A DNA stretch of 64,000 nucleotides from Bradyrhizobium sp. KBS0727 (lineage in GTDB: Bacteria; Pseudomonadota; Alphaproteobacteria; Rhizobiales; Xanthobacteraceae): positions 1,297,501 to 1,361,500 of the forward strand of contig NZ_CP042176.1 of the NCBI RefSeq assembly GCF_005937885.2, written 5' to 3'. The notes below the pieces were generated by a model. That model made no database searches and was not told the origin of the DNA. It saw only the letters and a program-made list of their open reading frames with translations. The translations under genes were made by a program, and so were the position numbers. Of this stretch, positions 1 to 8,656 are shown piece after piece. Position 1 is the first letter of the stretch; the number at the start of each line of letters is the position of its first letter.

Positions 1-1
1 C

Positions 2-37
2 GTCTTGATCGTGCCGGAGGCTGCCGGGCTCAAGTGA
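2..37 (+). CDS. C-terminal end of an unidentified protein (partial)
   Basis: The first bases can be read in frame 2 as the tail VLIVPEAAGLK followed by TGA. The tail looks protein-like, but only eleven codons are visible, so no family can be named. The other forward frames give less plausible tails. After it come about 210 bases without a gene up to the stop codon of the next, convergent gene. Low confidence. Confidence 0.3.
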   Translation, partial: VLIVPEAAGLK

Positions 38-247
38 TGTGATTTGCGGAATCCGCGCAACTCACCCAAGAGTCCGTCCACAGGCCAAAACGCCGTCGTC
101 CACAGCTCATGACCGTCATACACGTTAACTTTTAGAACAAACCGGAATCGGACTTCGCGGAAGAAGAGTCCCGTGCGCAGGCTTCACCGCAAAGGCGAGC
201 CGGCTGCCACAAAGGTTAATTTCTTAGGACGCGTACGGCCGAGAGTC

Positions 248-1225
248 TTATTCCGGCTTGATGCCGGCGGTGCGGACCACCTTGCCCCATTTCTCGGTTT
301 CGTCCGCGATCAGCCGGCCGAAATCGGCTGCTGAGCCCGGCATCGTCTCGCCGCCGATGGCGGCAAGCCGCGCCTTCATGCCGGGATCGGCGATCGCCGT
401 ATTGATTTCCTTGTTGAGCTTGTCGACGATTTCAGTGGGCGTGTTTTTCGGAGCGGCGAAGCCGTACCACTGGCTGGCTTCATAGCCTGCGACGTAATCG
501 CCGACGGTCGGAACCTCCGGCAGCTCCGGCATTCGTGCGGCGGTGGTCACCGCGAGCGCGCGCAGCTTGCCGGTCTTGACGTAGTCGGCGGTTCCGGGGG
601 CTGCGGCGAACAGGATCTGCACCTGACCGCCGAGGAGATCCGTCATCGCCGGGCCCTGGCCGCGATAGGGGACATGGACCATGTCGACGCCGGTCATCAT
701 CTTGAACAGCTCGCCGGCCATGTGCGGCGCGCTGCCGCTGCCGGCCGAGGCCATGTTGACCTTGCCCGGACTGGCTTTGGCGTAGGCGATGAATTCCGCA
801 ATGGTCTGCGCCGGCACCGAGGGGTGGACCAGCACCACCATCGGCACGCGGATGACGCCCGCGACCGGCGCGATGTCGCGGACGAAATTGAATTTGAGAT
901 TGTCGTAGAGCGAGGCGTTGACCGCGTTGGGGACGGTGGCGAGCAGCAGCGTGTAGCCATCGGCGGCCGCGTTGACGACCGCTTCGGTTCCGATATTGCC
1001 GCCGGCGCCGGTCCGGTTCTCCACCACGAAGGGTTGCCCCAGATGATCGGCCAGCCACTGGCCGATCAGGCGCGCCGTGATGTCGACGCCGCCGCCGGCG
1101 GCAAAACCGGCGATGATCCGGGTCGGCCGCGTCGGATAATCGAGCGCGAACGCCAGCCGCGGAGTTGCGGATGCCGCGATCGCGCTGCCGGCGAGCTTGA
1201 GAAAGTTGCGGCGGAGAAGATTCAT
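248..1225 (-). CDS. tripartite tricarboxylate transporter substrate-binding protein (Bug family)
   Basis: Periplasmic solute receptor of the Bug/TctC family, which captures carboxylates for a TctAB permease. The 325-residue protein starts with a twin-arginine signal (LRRNFLK, then a hydrophobic stretch and an Ala-rich cleavage region near residue 24), then YPTRPTRIIAGFAAGGGVD, the usual Bug opening, and later the family block HVPYRGQGPAMTDLLGGQV. I chose the ATG just before the RR motif because the longer upstream reading encodes low-complexity non-homologous sequence and would bury the signal. No tctA or tctB lies in the window, so it is an orphan receptor, as is common in this family. Ligand unknown. 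Confidence 0.9.
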   Translation of the reverse strand: MNLLRRNFLKLAGSAIAASATPRLAFALDYPTRPTRIIAGFAAGGGVDITARLIGQWLADHLGQPFVVENRTGAGGNIGTEAVVNAAADGYTLLLATVPNAVNASLYDNLKFNFVRDIAPVAGVIRVPMVVLVHPSVPAQTIAEFIAYAKASPGKVNMASAGSGSAPHMAGELFKMMTGVDMVHVPYRGQGPAMTDLLGGQVQILFAAAPGTADYVKTGKLRALAVTTAARMPELPEVPTVGDYVAGYEASQWYGFAAPKNTPTEIVDKLNKEINTAIADPGMKARLAAIGGETMPGSAADFGRLIADETEKWGKVVRTAGIKPE

Positions 1226-1403
1226 GCTGGCGCGCCCCCTGTTGGCGACGAGGCTATCCCAATTGCTGCGATCTGAGTAAAGGCGCTCGGGGGATGCCCT
1301 GTCCCGGGGGCATGGGGACATGCCAATTCCCGATGCCAAAGATGCTTGCCCGCGTGTCGGCGTTTGGTCATATTTGCCCGCAGGTCGTCCATTCCGGGCG
1401 GCC

Positions 1404-1560
1404 GATGTTCTCAGGGCGGGGTGAAAATCCCCACCGGCGGTAAGGGTGACGTAGCCCAAGCCCGCGAGCGCCTTCTTCGCCTTCTCTGAAGGGGAAGAAG
1501 GGTCAGCAGATTCGGTGTGATTCCGAGGCCGACGGTTATAGTCCGGATGAAAGAGAACGG
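1404..1560 (+). promoter_or_regulatory. FMN riboswitch (RFN element) upstream of ribH
   Basis: The conserved RFN blocks are visible. The closing stem P1 is GTTCTC (1407-1412) paired with GAGAAC (1553-1558). Between them come AGGGCGGGGTGAAAATCCCC, CACCGGCGGTAA, a variable arm from about 1455 to 1500, then GGTCAGCAGATTCGGTG, TTCCGAGGCCGACGGTTAT and AGTCCGGATG. These match the family consensus closely. It lies about 80 bases before the ribH start, so FMN binding in the leader should repress lumazine synthase expression. No run of T follows directly, so control may act on translation initiation rather than by a strong intrinsic terminator. Confidence 0.97.
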
Positions 1561-1637
1561 TTGCGGCGGCCTCGCGCGTTTGCGCGTGGTCAAAGTCGTT
1601 CCGTGTGCCCTGATTCTGGTCCTGAAAGAGGAAAGCC

Positions 1638-2234
1638 ATGAATCAGATGTTGCAAGAGCCTGAAGTCAAATCCCAAACCGAAACTTCCCAAGTTAAGCCC
1701 TCCGAAGCCGGTCACGCGCCCGATACGCCTGTGCGTCCGCCGGCACAAAACCATCCGCGTTTCGTCAAGCCGCAGCGGGTCGCCTTCGTGCAGGCGGCCT
1801 GGCACCGCGACGTGGTCGAGCAATGCCGCATCGCCTTCCTCGAGGAGATCGAAGCGCGCCATATCGCGCGTTCGCAGGTCGATCTGTTCGAGGTGCCGGG
1901 CTCGTTCGAAATCCCGCTGCATGCGCAACTGCTCGCCAAGACCCGGCGCTACACCGCGATTGTCGCCGCGGGGCTCGTGGTCGATGGTGGCATCTACCGT
2001 CACGAATTCGTCGCCGACACCGTGATCAAGGCGCTGATGGATGTGCAGTTGAAGACCGAAGTGCCGGTGTTCTCGGCGGTGCTGACGCCGCTGCAATTCC
2101 ACGAGAGCCCGGTGCATCACGACTTCTTCCGTAAACACTTCGTCATCAAGGGGATCGAAGTCGCGGAAGCCTGCGCCAACACGCTGCACAGCCTGGAACG
2201 GCTGAAGGGCCAGGTCGCGGCGGGGATTGTCTAG
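1638..2234 (+). CDS. ribH: 6,7-dimethyl-8-ribityllumazine synthase, type II (RibH2-like)
   Basis: Catalyses condensation of 5-amino-6-ribitylamino-uracil with 3,4-dihydroxy-2-butanone 4-phosphate, the penultimate step of riboflavin synthesis, in the cytoplasm. The 198-residue protein has the lumazine synthase core from about residue 45: VAFVQAAWHRD, FEVPGSFEIPLHAQLL, AGLVVDGGIYRHEFVADTVI, PVFSAVLTP. The GLVVDGGIYRHEF block replaces the GxVIRGxTxH of type I enzymes and matches the RibH2 form known from Brucella and Mesorhizobium, which is also riboswitch-linked. The first 40 or so residues are polar, Pro-rich and probably disordered. It stands alone, away from ribD, ribE and ribBA, so it is probably a second, regulated lumazine synthase. 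Confidence 0.92.
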   Translation: MNQMLQEPEVKSQTETSQVKPSEAGHAPDTPVRPPAQNHPRFVKPQRVAFVQAAWHRDVVEQCRIAFLEEIEARHIARSQVDLFEVPGSFEIPLHAQLLAKTRRYTAIVAAGLVVDGGIYRHEFVADTVIKALMDVQLKTEVPVFSAVLTPLQFHESPVHHDFFRKHFVIKGIEVAEACANTLHSLERLKGQVAAGIV

Positions 2235-2254
2235 CACTACAACCGATTGTCATT

Positions 2255-2286
2255 CCCGCCGCCGCACCTGTAAAGTCGGCGGCGGG
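2255..2286 (+). terminator. GC-rich hairpin after ribH, possible terminator
   Basis: A 9-bp perfect stem (CCCGCCGCC with GGCGGCGGG) lies 20 bases after the ribH stop codon. No T-run follows, so it may be a processing or attenuation structure rather than a classic intrinsic terminator. Confidence 0.3.
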
Positions 2287-2324
2287 AGGAGGCCAGCCCG
2301 TGATGACGGGCGGCCGAGACGATC

Positions 2325-3533
2325 ATGTTCGAAGGACACGATCCCTATCTCGTCGCGCTCTCGGTGGTGATCGCGATTCTGGGTGGTTACACCGGCTTCG
2401 GCCTCACCGCGCGCATTCGCGGGACGCCGGACGCTGGTCATCGGCTGCTGCTGGCGGGTGCAGCGTTCTTTCTCGCCATCGGCATCTGGACCATGCACTT
2501 CGTCGGCATGCTGGCCGCGCCGCTGCCGCCGGGCACGGTCTATCTGGTGCTGCCGACGATCATCTCGTTCCTGATTTGCGCGCTGGTGGTCGGCATTTCC
2601 CTGTTCTTTGTCAGCGTCGGCGAGCCGCCGGTGTCCCGCGTGGTGTCCTCGGCGGTGCTGCTCGGGGTCGGGATCGCCAGCATGCACTATGTCGGCATGC
2701 ACGGACTGTCCGGCGATTTCGCCATGACACACGACAATGCCGTGGTGGCGCTGTCGGTCGCGATCGCGATTGCGGCGGCCTATGGCGGCCTGCGCACGTT
2801 CCTGGCGCGCCAGGGCGGCGTGCAACTGGCGCTAAGCGCGGTCGCGTTCGGTGTCGCCGTATCCGGCATGCACTATACGGCGATGGCCGGCATGAATCTG
2901 GTTTCGCCATCGGAAGGGGCGCATCACCATATCGAGGGACTGGCCGCGTCGTCGCAGATGCTGTCGCTGGTGGTGGCGCTGCTCTGCTTCGTCATCGCCG
3001 CGGGTTTTCTGCTGTCGCTGGTGCCGGATCCGCGTAACAAGGTCGGGGTGACGGCGGCTGGCGCAACGCCGCAGGCGGTCAGTCTTGTCACGGAAATCCC
3101 GTCGGCTGATGCCGGTGCGGCGTCCACCAGTCCGCGGATGCGGCCGACGCCGCTGGGCGGCATCGGCCAGCCGCCCCGTGCGGCGCCCGCGCCACGGATG
3201 CCGGTCGAAGGCGCCGACGGTACCCACTTCATCGATAGCGCCGATGTCAGGAGCGTGCGGGCCGACGCCCACTATACAAAAGTACATGACGGCACCCGTG
3301 AGCGGATGTGTCCGTGGTCGATCTCGGAAGCCGAAGCCCAGCTCGACCCAGGCCTGTTCGTCCGGGTGCACCGCAGCCATATCGTCGCGATCCCGCACGT
3401 CACGCTGGTCCGCAAGGAAGGCGACGGCGCGATCGTCGAACTCGACGGCCCGTCGCCGCACCGGGTGCCGGTCAGCCGCGCCAAGATCGCCGAGGTCAAG
3501 GCGAGGCTCGGTCTCGCCCGGCGGCACGCGTAG
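2325..3533 (+). CDS. coxC: CoxC-like membrane regulator: MHYT sensor domain plus LytTR DNA-binding domain
   Basis: Membrane-bound transcription regulator of the type encoded by coxC, coxH and coxK in Oligotropha carboxidovorans. The 402-residue protein has about seven transmembrane segments over residues 8-232 carrying three MHYT motifs (MHFVGM 57-62, MHYVGM 120-125, MHYTAM 182-187), proposed in this family to bind metal and sense small gases such as CO, NO or O2. A Pro/Ala-rich linker follows, then a LytTR domain (about 296-396, with FVRVHRSHIV and VPVSR) that binds direct repeats. Position directly before coxM, the same place as coxC in O. carboxidovorans, supports the name. It is separated from coxM by 360 bases holding a repeat and a candidate operator. 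Confidence 0.85.
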   Translation: MFEGHDPYLVALSVVIAILGGYTGFGLTARIRGTPDAGHRLLLAGAAFFLAIGIWTMHFVGMLAAPLPPGTVYLVLPTIISFLICALVVGISLFFVSVGEPPVSRVVSSAVLLGVGIASMHYVGMHGLSGDFAMTHDNAVVALSVAIAIAAAYGGLRTFLARQGGVQLALSAVAFGVAVSGMHYTAMAGMNLVSPSEGAHHHIEGLAASSQMLSLVVALLCFVIAAGFLLSLVPDPRNKVGVTAAGATPQAVSLVTEIPSADAGAASTSPRMRPTPLGGIGQPPRAAPAPRMPVEGADGTHFIDSADVRSVRADAHYTKVHDGTRERMCPWSISEAEAQLDPGLFVRVHRSHIVAIPHVTLVRKEGDGAIVELDGPSPHRVPVSRAKIAEVKARLGLARRHA

Positions 3534-3548
3534 GCGGCGCTTGCTTAA

Positions 3549-3705
3549 CCTCGCCCCGCTTGCGGGGAGAGGTCGCCGCGCTCTTCGCGCGGCGGGTGAG
3601 GGGGTACCGGACCCACAACGTTCTCGACTCGCGGTGAGAGCCCCTCACCCCAGCCCTCTAAGAGCGAGCTTCGCTCGTCTCGACCCCGCAAGAGCGGGGC
3701 GAGGG
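3549..3705. repeat. palindromic repeat family D, copy 1
   Basis: Outer arms CCTCGCCCCGCTTGCGGGG and CCCCGCAAGAGCGGGGCGAGG pair with each other, and an inner arm (CGCCGCGCTCTTCGCGCGGCG) forms a second hairpin. The right half holds the core CTCTAAGAGCGAGCTTCGCT, continuing GTCTCGACCCC. The same core recurs at 9912-10083 and inside uvrB at 31807-31877. It fills most of the first half of the coxC-coxM gap. Confidence 0.8.
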
Positions 3706-3748
3706 AGCAGAGGCAGTGCCGTCTGCGCGTTAGGTCGCCCAGACTGAC

Positions 3749-3779
3749 GCATTTCGTGAGCGAAACTCCGCATCTCGTG
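3749..3779 (+). promoter_or_regulatory. direct repeats upstream of coxM, candidate LytTR (CoxC) binding site
   Basis: GCATTTCGTG at 3749 and GCATCTCGTG at 3770 differ in one base of ten and are exactly 21 bp apart, two helical turns. This is the arrangement LytTR proteins use (direct repeats on one DNA face). A weaker third half (TTTGTG) lies at 3793. The pair is about 115-145 bases before the coxM start, where an activator site would be expected. The binding partner is inferred only from the neighbouring CoxC. Confidence 0.45.
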
Positions 3780-3893
3780 CGAATTCCCTGACTTTGTGCC
3801 CCTCGGCTTGCGGCCCAAAACGCCAGGATAGAGCGTGCGCTCCAACGTCCATGTCCTCGTAAGGGACCCCCAACGGACGAATGGAGGAGACGA

Positions 3894-4757
3894 ATGATCC
3901 CAGGACCATTCAGCTATCACCGGCCGGCAACCGTCGCCGACGCGGTCAAACTGCTCTCGACCCTGGGCGACGAGGTCCGGGCGCTGGCCGGCGGCCACAG
4001 CCTGGTGCCGATGATGAAGCTCAGGCTCGCGACACCCGAGCACCTGGTCGACCTGCACGGTGTGGCCGGGCTCAAAGGCATCTCTCGCAAAGGCAACACG
4101 GTCGTGATCGGCGCCATGACCACCCAGCACGAATTGCTGGCGTCCGACGAGATCGGCAAGTCGTTGCCGATCCTGCACGAAACCGCGCTTCTGATCGCCG
4201 ACCCGCAGGTGCGCTACCGCGGCACCATCGGCGGCAACGTCGCCAATGGCGATCCCGGCAACGACATGCCGGCGCTGATGATGACCCTCGGTGCGAGCTA
4301 CCGCCTCGAAGGCGCATCAGGAGCCCGCGATGTCGCGGCCACCGAATTTTACCAGGGCGCCTATTTCACGTCGCTCGAGCCGGGCGAACTCTTGACCTCG
4401 ATTTCCATTCCGGTCCCCGCCGCCGGTCACGGCTACGCCTACGAAAAACTCAAGCGCAAGGTCGGCGATTACGCCACCGCGGCCGCGGCCGTCGTTCTCA
4501 CGATGGCTGATGGCAAGGTCGCCACCTGCGCGATCGGCCTCACCAACCTCTCCGAGACGCCGCTGCTGGCGACGGATGCGGCGAAAGCGGTGATCGGCAC
4601 CAGCCTCGATCCGGCCACCCTGAAAAAGGCTGCGGCTGCAGCGGTCGCGATCATGTCGCCGGCCGCGGATGCCCGCGGCCCGGTCGAATACCGCAAACAT
4701 GTCGGCGGCATCATGGTGATGCGGGCGCTGTCGCGCGCCGCTGCCGGCGCCAGGTAA
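3894..4757 (+). CDS. coxM: aerobic CO dehydrogenase medium (FAD) subunit CoxM
   Basis: FAD-binding subunit of the (LMS)2 molybdenum-copper CO dehydrogenase; it passes electrons from the CoxS clusters towards the respiratory chain. The length of 287 residues is almost that of the O. carboxidovorans protein. The two pyrophosphate-binding motifs of the vanillyl-alcohol-oxidase fold are intact: AGGHS at 32-36 and TIGGN at 110-114 (context [21 protein letters not shown]). The ATG follows a strong GGAGGAG site. coxS begins 11 bases after the stop, so the structural genes are co-transcribed in the order M-S-L. Confidence 0.95.
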   Translation: MIPGPFSYHRPATVADAVKLLSTLGDEVRALAGGHSLVPMMKLRLATPEHLVDLHGVAGLKGISRKGNTVVIGAMTTQHELLASDEIGKSLPILHETALLIADPQVRYRGTIGGNVANGDPGNDMPALMMTLGASYRLEGASGARDVAATEFYQGAYFTSLEPGELLTSISIPVPAAGHGYAYEKLKRKVGDYATAAAAVVLTMADGKVATCAIGLTNLSETPLLATDAAKAVIGTSLDPATLKKAAAAAVAIMSPAADARGPVEYRKHVGGIMVMRALSRAAAGAR

Positions 4758-4767
4758 GGGGGAAACA

Positions 4768-5268
4768 ATGGCAAAGACTCACGTCACCATGAAGGTGAAC
4801 GGCGCCGAGGTCGAAGGCCTCGTCGAGCCGCGCACGCTGCTGGTGCATTTCATCCGCGAAAATCTCGCGCTGACCGGCACCCATATCGGCTGCGAAACCA
4901 CCCATTGCGGCGCCTGCACCGTCGATATCGACGGCATGTCGGTGAAATCCTGCACCATGTTCGCGGTGCAGGCGCAGGGCTCCGACATCATGACCATCGA
5001 AGGCGTCGCCAATGCCGACGGGTCGCTGTCGGCATTGCAGGAAGGTTTCCGGATGATGCACGGCCTGCAATGCGGCTTCTGCACCCCCGGCATGATTTTA
5101 CGCGCGCAACGGCTGTTGAAGGAAAATCCGTCACCGACCGAAGCCGAAATCCGGATGGGCATCTCGGGCAATATCTGCCGCTGTACCGGCTACCAGAACA
5201 TCGTCAAGGCGATCCAGTACGCCGCCGCCAAGATCAATGGCGTTGAATTCCAGGAGGCTGCGGAATGA
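4768..5268 (+). CDS. coxS: aerobic CO dehydrogenase small (iron-sulfur) subunit CoxS
   Basis: Carries the two [2Fe-2S] clusters that link the molybdopterin site of CoxL to the FAD of CoxM. The 166-residue length is typical. The N-terminal plant-ferredoxin cluster is seen as [13 protein letters not shown] plus a downstream SC (KSCTMFAV). The C-terminal helical-bundle cluster is seen as QCGFCTPGM and [12 protein letters not shown]. All eight cysteines are present. The stop codon overlaps the coxL start (ATGA), consistent with translational coupling. Confidence 0.95.
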   Translation: MAKTHVTMKVNGAEVEGLVEPRTLLVHFIRENLALTGTHIGCETTHCGACTVDIDGMSVKSCTMFAVQAQGSDIMTIEGVANADGSLSALQEGFRMMHGLQCGFCTPGMILRAQRLLKENPSPTEAEIRMGISGNICRCTGYQNIVKAIQYAAAKINGVEFQEAAE

Positions 5269-7685
5269 ACGACATGACTCCCACGCGGGAACAACGCGAA
5301 GCCAAACTCGAAGGCATGGGCTGCAAGCGCAAGCGGGTCGAGGACATCCGCTTCACGCAAGGCAGGGGCAATTACGTCGACGACGTCAAATTGCCGGGCA
5401 TGCTGCACGGCGATTTCGTCCGCTCGCCGCATGCCCATGCGCGCGTCAAGTCGATCAACTCGGAAGAGGCGCTGAAGGTGCCGGGCGTGCTCGCCGTTAT
5501 CACCGCCGAGACGCTGAAGACCGTCAACCTCGTCTGGATGCCGACCTTGGCCGGCGACGTCCAGATGGTGCTGGCCGACGGCAAGGTGCTGTTCCAGAAT
5601 CAGGAAGTCGCGTTCGTGGTCGCGACTGACCGCTACGCCGCCGACGACGGCATCAACAAGGTGGTGGTCGAATACGAACCGTTGCCGCCGCTGATCGACC
5701 CGTTCAAGGCATTGGATGCGGACGCGCCGGTGCTGCGCGAGGACCTCGCCGGCAAGATGACGGGCGCGCACGGGCCGCGCAAGCATCACAACCACATCTT
5801 CGAATGGACCGTCGGTGACAAGGATCTCACCGATGCCGCGTTCCGCAAGGCCGAGGTGACGATCAAGGAGATGATCTCCTATCACCGCACCCACCCGTCG
5901 CCGCTGGAAACCTGCCAGTGCGTCTGCTCGTTCGACAAGATCAAGGGCGAGCTGACGATCTGGGGCACGTTTCAGGCGCCGCATGTGATCCGCACCGTGG
6001 TGGCGCTGATCGCAAAAATTCCCGAGCACAAGATCCACGTCATCGCGCCCGATATCGGCGGCGGTTTCGGCAACAAGGTCGGCGCCTATCCCGGCTATAT
6101 CTGCGCGGCGGTCGCTTCCATCGTCACCGGCAAGCCGGTGAAATGGGTCGAGGACCGCATCGAGAACCTGACCGCCACTTCATTTGCGCGCGACTATCAC
6201 ATGACGACCGAAATCGCCGCGACCAGGGAGGGCAAGGTCACCGGTCTTCGCGTCCATGTGCTGGCCGATCACGGCGCGTTCGACGCCTGCGCCGACCCGT
6301 CGAAATGGCCGGCCGGCTTCTTCAACATCGTAACGGGATCGTATGATTTTCCCACCGCGCATTTGTCGGTGGACGGCATCTACACCAACAAGGCACCGGG
6401 CGGCGTCGCCTATCGCTGTTCGTTCCGCGTCACCGAGGCGGCGTATTGCATCGAGCGCGGCATGGATATTTTGGCGCAGAAGCTCGGGATGGATCCGGCC
6501 GAGCTGCGGCTGAAGAACTTCATCAAGGCGGAGCAGTTTCCGTATCACTCGGCGCTCGGCTGGGAGTACGATTCCGGCGATTATCACACCGCGATGCGCA
6601 AGATGATGGAAACGGTCGACTATGCCGGCCTGCGCAAGGAGCAGGCGGAAAAGCGCGCGGCGTTCAAGCGCGGCGAGACCCGCGAGATCATGGGCCTCGG
6701 CGTGTCGTTCTTCACCGAGATCGTCGGCGCCGGCCCCTCGAAGAATTGCGACATCCTGGGCATTGCGATGTTCGACTCCTGCGAGATCCGCATGCATCCG
6801 ACCGGAGCGGGCATCGCCCGCGTCGGCACCAAGAGCCAGGGCCAGGGTCACGAGACCACCTGGGCGCAGATCATCGCCACCGAAATCGGCATCCCCGCCG
6901 ACGATATCATGGTCGAGGAAGGCAATACCGACACCGCGCCTTACGGGCTCGGCACCTACGGTTCGCGCTCGACGCCGGTGGCGGGTGCGGCGATCGCCAT
7001 GGCCGCGCGAAAAATCAAGGCCAAGGCCCAGATGATCGCGGCCTACAAGCTCGAAGTCCACGAGGGCGACCTCGAATGGGATATCGACGGCTTCCGCGTC
7101 AAGGGGCTGCCGGAGAAGTCGATGTCGATGAAGGACATCTGCTGGGCGGCCTACAACTCGGTACCCCCCGGCATGGAGCCGGGCCTCGAAGCGGTCAGCT
7201 ATTACGATCCGCCCAACATGACCTATCCGTTCGGCGCCTACATCTGCGTCATGAACATCGATGTCGATACCGGCGTCTACAAGGTCAGGCGCTTCTACGC
7301 GCTCGACGATTGCGGCACGCGCATCAACCCGATGATCATCGAGGGCCAAGTGCATGGCGGACTGACCGAAGCCTTCGCAATCGCGATGGGCCAGGAGATC
7401 CGCTACGACGACGAAGGCAACGTGGTGACCGGTTCGTTCATGGACTTCTTCATGCCGACCGCGGTCGAGACCCCGCATTGGGAAACCGACTTCACCGTCA
7501 CGCCGTCGCCGCACCATCCGATCGGCGCCAAGGGCGTCGGCGAAAGTCCCAATGTCGGCGGCGTGCCGGCGTTCTCCAACGCGGTCAACGACGCGTTCTC
7601 GTTCTTAGGGTCCACCCATATCCAGATGCCGCATGACTTCTGGCGCAACTGGAAGGCGGCGAAGAATTTGGGAGTGTTTGCGTAG
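5265..7685 (+). CDS. coxL: aerobic CO dehydrogenase large (molybdenum) subunit CoxL, form I
   Basis: Catalytic subunit oxidising CO with water to CO2 at a Mo-molybdopterin cytosine dinucleotide site bridged to copper. The 806-residue protein contains AYRCSFR at 382-388, the signature of form I (genuine) CODH; form II enzymes have AYRGAGR. Cys385 corresponds to the copper-ligating Cys388 of O. carboxidovorans, and Glu760 in GVGESP to its catalytic Glu763. The same three-residue offset at both sites indicates a colinear protein. Other xanthine-oxidase-family blocks are visible, such as [13 protein letters not shown] and [12 protein letters not shown]. This is the strongest functional call in the window. 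Confidence 0.97.
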   Translation: MNDMTPTREQREAKLEGMGCKRKRVEDIRFTQGRGNYVDDVKLPGMLHGDFVRSPHAHARVKSINSEEALKVPGVLAVITAETLKTVNLVWMPTLAGDVQMVLADGKVLFQNQEVAFVVATDRYAADDGINKVVVEYEPLPPLIDPFKALDADAPVLREDLAGKMTGAHGPRKHHNHIFEWTVGDKDLTDAAFRKAEVTIKEMISYHRTHPSPLETCQCVCSFDKIKGELTIWGTFQAPHVIRTVVALIAKIPEHKIHVIAPDIGGGFGNKVGAYPGYICAAVASIVTGKPVKWVEDRIENLTATSFARDYHMTTEIAATREGKVTGLRVHVLADHGAFDACADPSKWPAGFFNIVTGSYDFPTAHLSVDGIYTNKAPGGVAYRCSFRVTEAAYCIERGMDILAQKLGMDPAELRLKNFIKAEQFPYHSALGWEYDSGDYHTAMRKMMETVDYAGLRKEQAEKRAAFKRGETREIMGLGVSFFTEIVGAGPSKNCDILGIAMFDSCEIRMHPTGAGIARVGTKSQGQGHETTWAQIIATEIGIPADDIMVEEGNTDTAPYGLGTYGSRSTPVAGAAIAMAARKIKAKAQMIAAYKLEVHEGDLEWDIDGFRVKGLPEKSMSMKDICWAAYNSVPPGMEPGLEAVSYYDPPNMTYPFGAYICVMNIDVDTGVYKVRRFYALDDCGTRINPMIIEGQVHGGLTEAFAIAMGQEIRYDDEGNVVTGSFMDFFMPTAVETPHWETDFTVTPSPHHPIGAKGVGESPNVGGVPAFSNAVNDAFSFLGSTHIQMPHDFWRNWKAAKNLGVFA

Positions 7686-7691
7686 TTTCTC

Positions 7692-7772
7692 GTCATTCCG
7701 GGATGGTGCGTTAGCACCAGACCCGGAATCTCGAGATTCCGGGTTCGATGCTTCGCATCGCCCCGGAATGAC
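7692..7772. repeat. cloverleaf repeat family A, copy 1 (inside cox operon)
   Basis: GTCATTCCGGG at the left end pairs with CCCGGAATGAC at the right end. Between them lie three hairpins (GGTGCGTTAGCACC, ACCCGGAATCTCGAGATTCCGGGT and CGATGCTTCGCATCG), giving a four-way, tRNA-shaped fold. It lies between coxL and coxD, 11 bases before the coxD start, so it may be a processing site or stability barrier between structural and maturation genes. Confidence 0.85.
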
Positions 7773-7783
7773 AGGGACTAACA

Positions 7784-8656
7784 ATGAAAACCCGCGAAGA
7801 GATCGCGCAAGCACTGGCCGCTGCCGGCTATATCGCCGACGGCGAACTCGCGACCGCGATCTCGCTGATGCAATTGCTCAGGCGTCCGCTGCTGCTGGAA
7901 GGCGAGGCGGGCGTCGGGAAGACCGAAGTGGCGAAGGCGCTGGCTGGCGTGCACGCGACCGAACTGATCCGCCTGCAATGCTATGAGGGGCTCGATCAAT
8001 CGGCGGCGCTGTACGAATGGAACTACCAGCGCCAATTGCTCTCGATCCAGGCCCATCGCGGCGATAATCCCGATGCGGTCGAGGACCAGATCTTTTCGGA
8101 AAAATATCTGCTGGAACGGCCGCTGCTGGCCGCGATCCGCCGCGACAAGCCGCCGGTGCTGCTGATCGACGAGATCGATCGCGCCGACGATGAGTTCGAG
8201 GCGTTCCTGCTCGAACTGCTCTCCGACTTCCAGGTCTCGATCCCCGAACTCGGCACCATCAAGGCCGTCACGATCCCGCATGTGGTGCTGACCTCGAACG
8301 GCACCCGCGAACTCTCCGACGCGCTGCGCCGCCGCTGTCTCTATCACTATGTCGACTATCCCGACGCCGACCGCGAGGCGCGCATCATCATGGTGCGGAT
8401 CGACGGCGCCGGCGCCTCGCTGTCGCTGCAGATCGCGCGCATGGTCGAAAGCGTCCGCAAGGAAGAACTGCGCAAGGTGCCGGGTGTGGCCGAGACGCTG
8501 GACTGGGCGGCGGCCCTGGTCGGGCTCGACGTACGCGACCTGCACGATGCGCCCGAGACCGTGCATGAAACCCTGATGTGCCTGCTCAAGACCCATGAAG
8601 ACAGATCGCGGATGAGCCGCGAAGTCACCGAACGGCTATTGGGGAAGGTCGCATGA
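7784..8656 (+). CDS. coxD: CoxD, MoxR-type AAA+ ATPase for CO dehydrogenase maturation
   Basis: AAA+ ATPase needed for inserting sulfur and copper into the Mo-Cu site of apo-CODH in O. carboxidovorans. The 290-residue protein has Walker A GEAGVGKT at 40-47, Walker B VLLIDE near 125-130 and a sensor-1 region (LTSNGTRELSDALRRRC). It is the expected partner of the VWA protein CoxE, encoded immediately after with a 4-bp ATGA overlap. Confidence 0.93.
   Translation: MKTREEIAQALAAAGYIADGELATAISLMQLLRRPLLLEGEAGVGKTEVAKALAGVHATELIRLQCYEGLDQSAALYEWNYQRQLLSIQAHRGDNPDAVEDQIFSEKYLLERPLLAAIRRDKPPVLLIDEIDRADDEFEAFLLELLSDFQVSIPELGTIKAVTIPHVVLTSNGTRELSDALRRRCLYHYVDYPDADREARIIMVRIDGAGASLSLQIARMVESVRKEELRKVPGVAETLDWAAALVGLDVRDLHDAPETVHETLMCLLKTHEDRSRMSREVTERLLGKVA

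Noticed and set aside
68..100. Two GTCCACAG sequences near the left edge
   Set aside because: Imperfect DnaA-box resemblance without further origin features.
6180..7517. 445-codon minus-strand open frame
   Set aside because: Antisense shadow of coxL, which has full family motifs.
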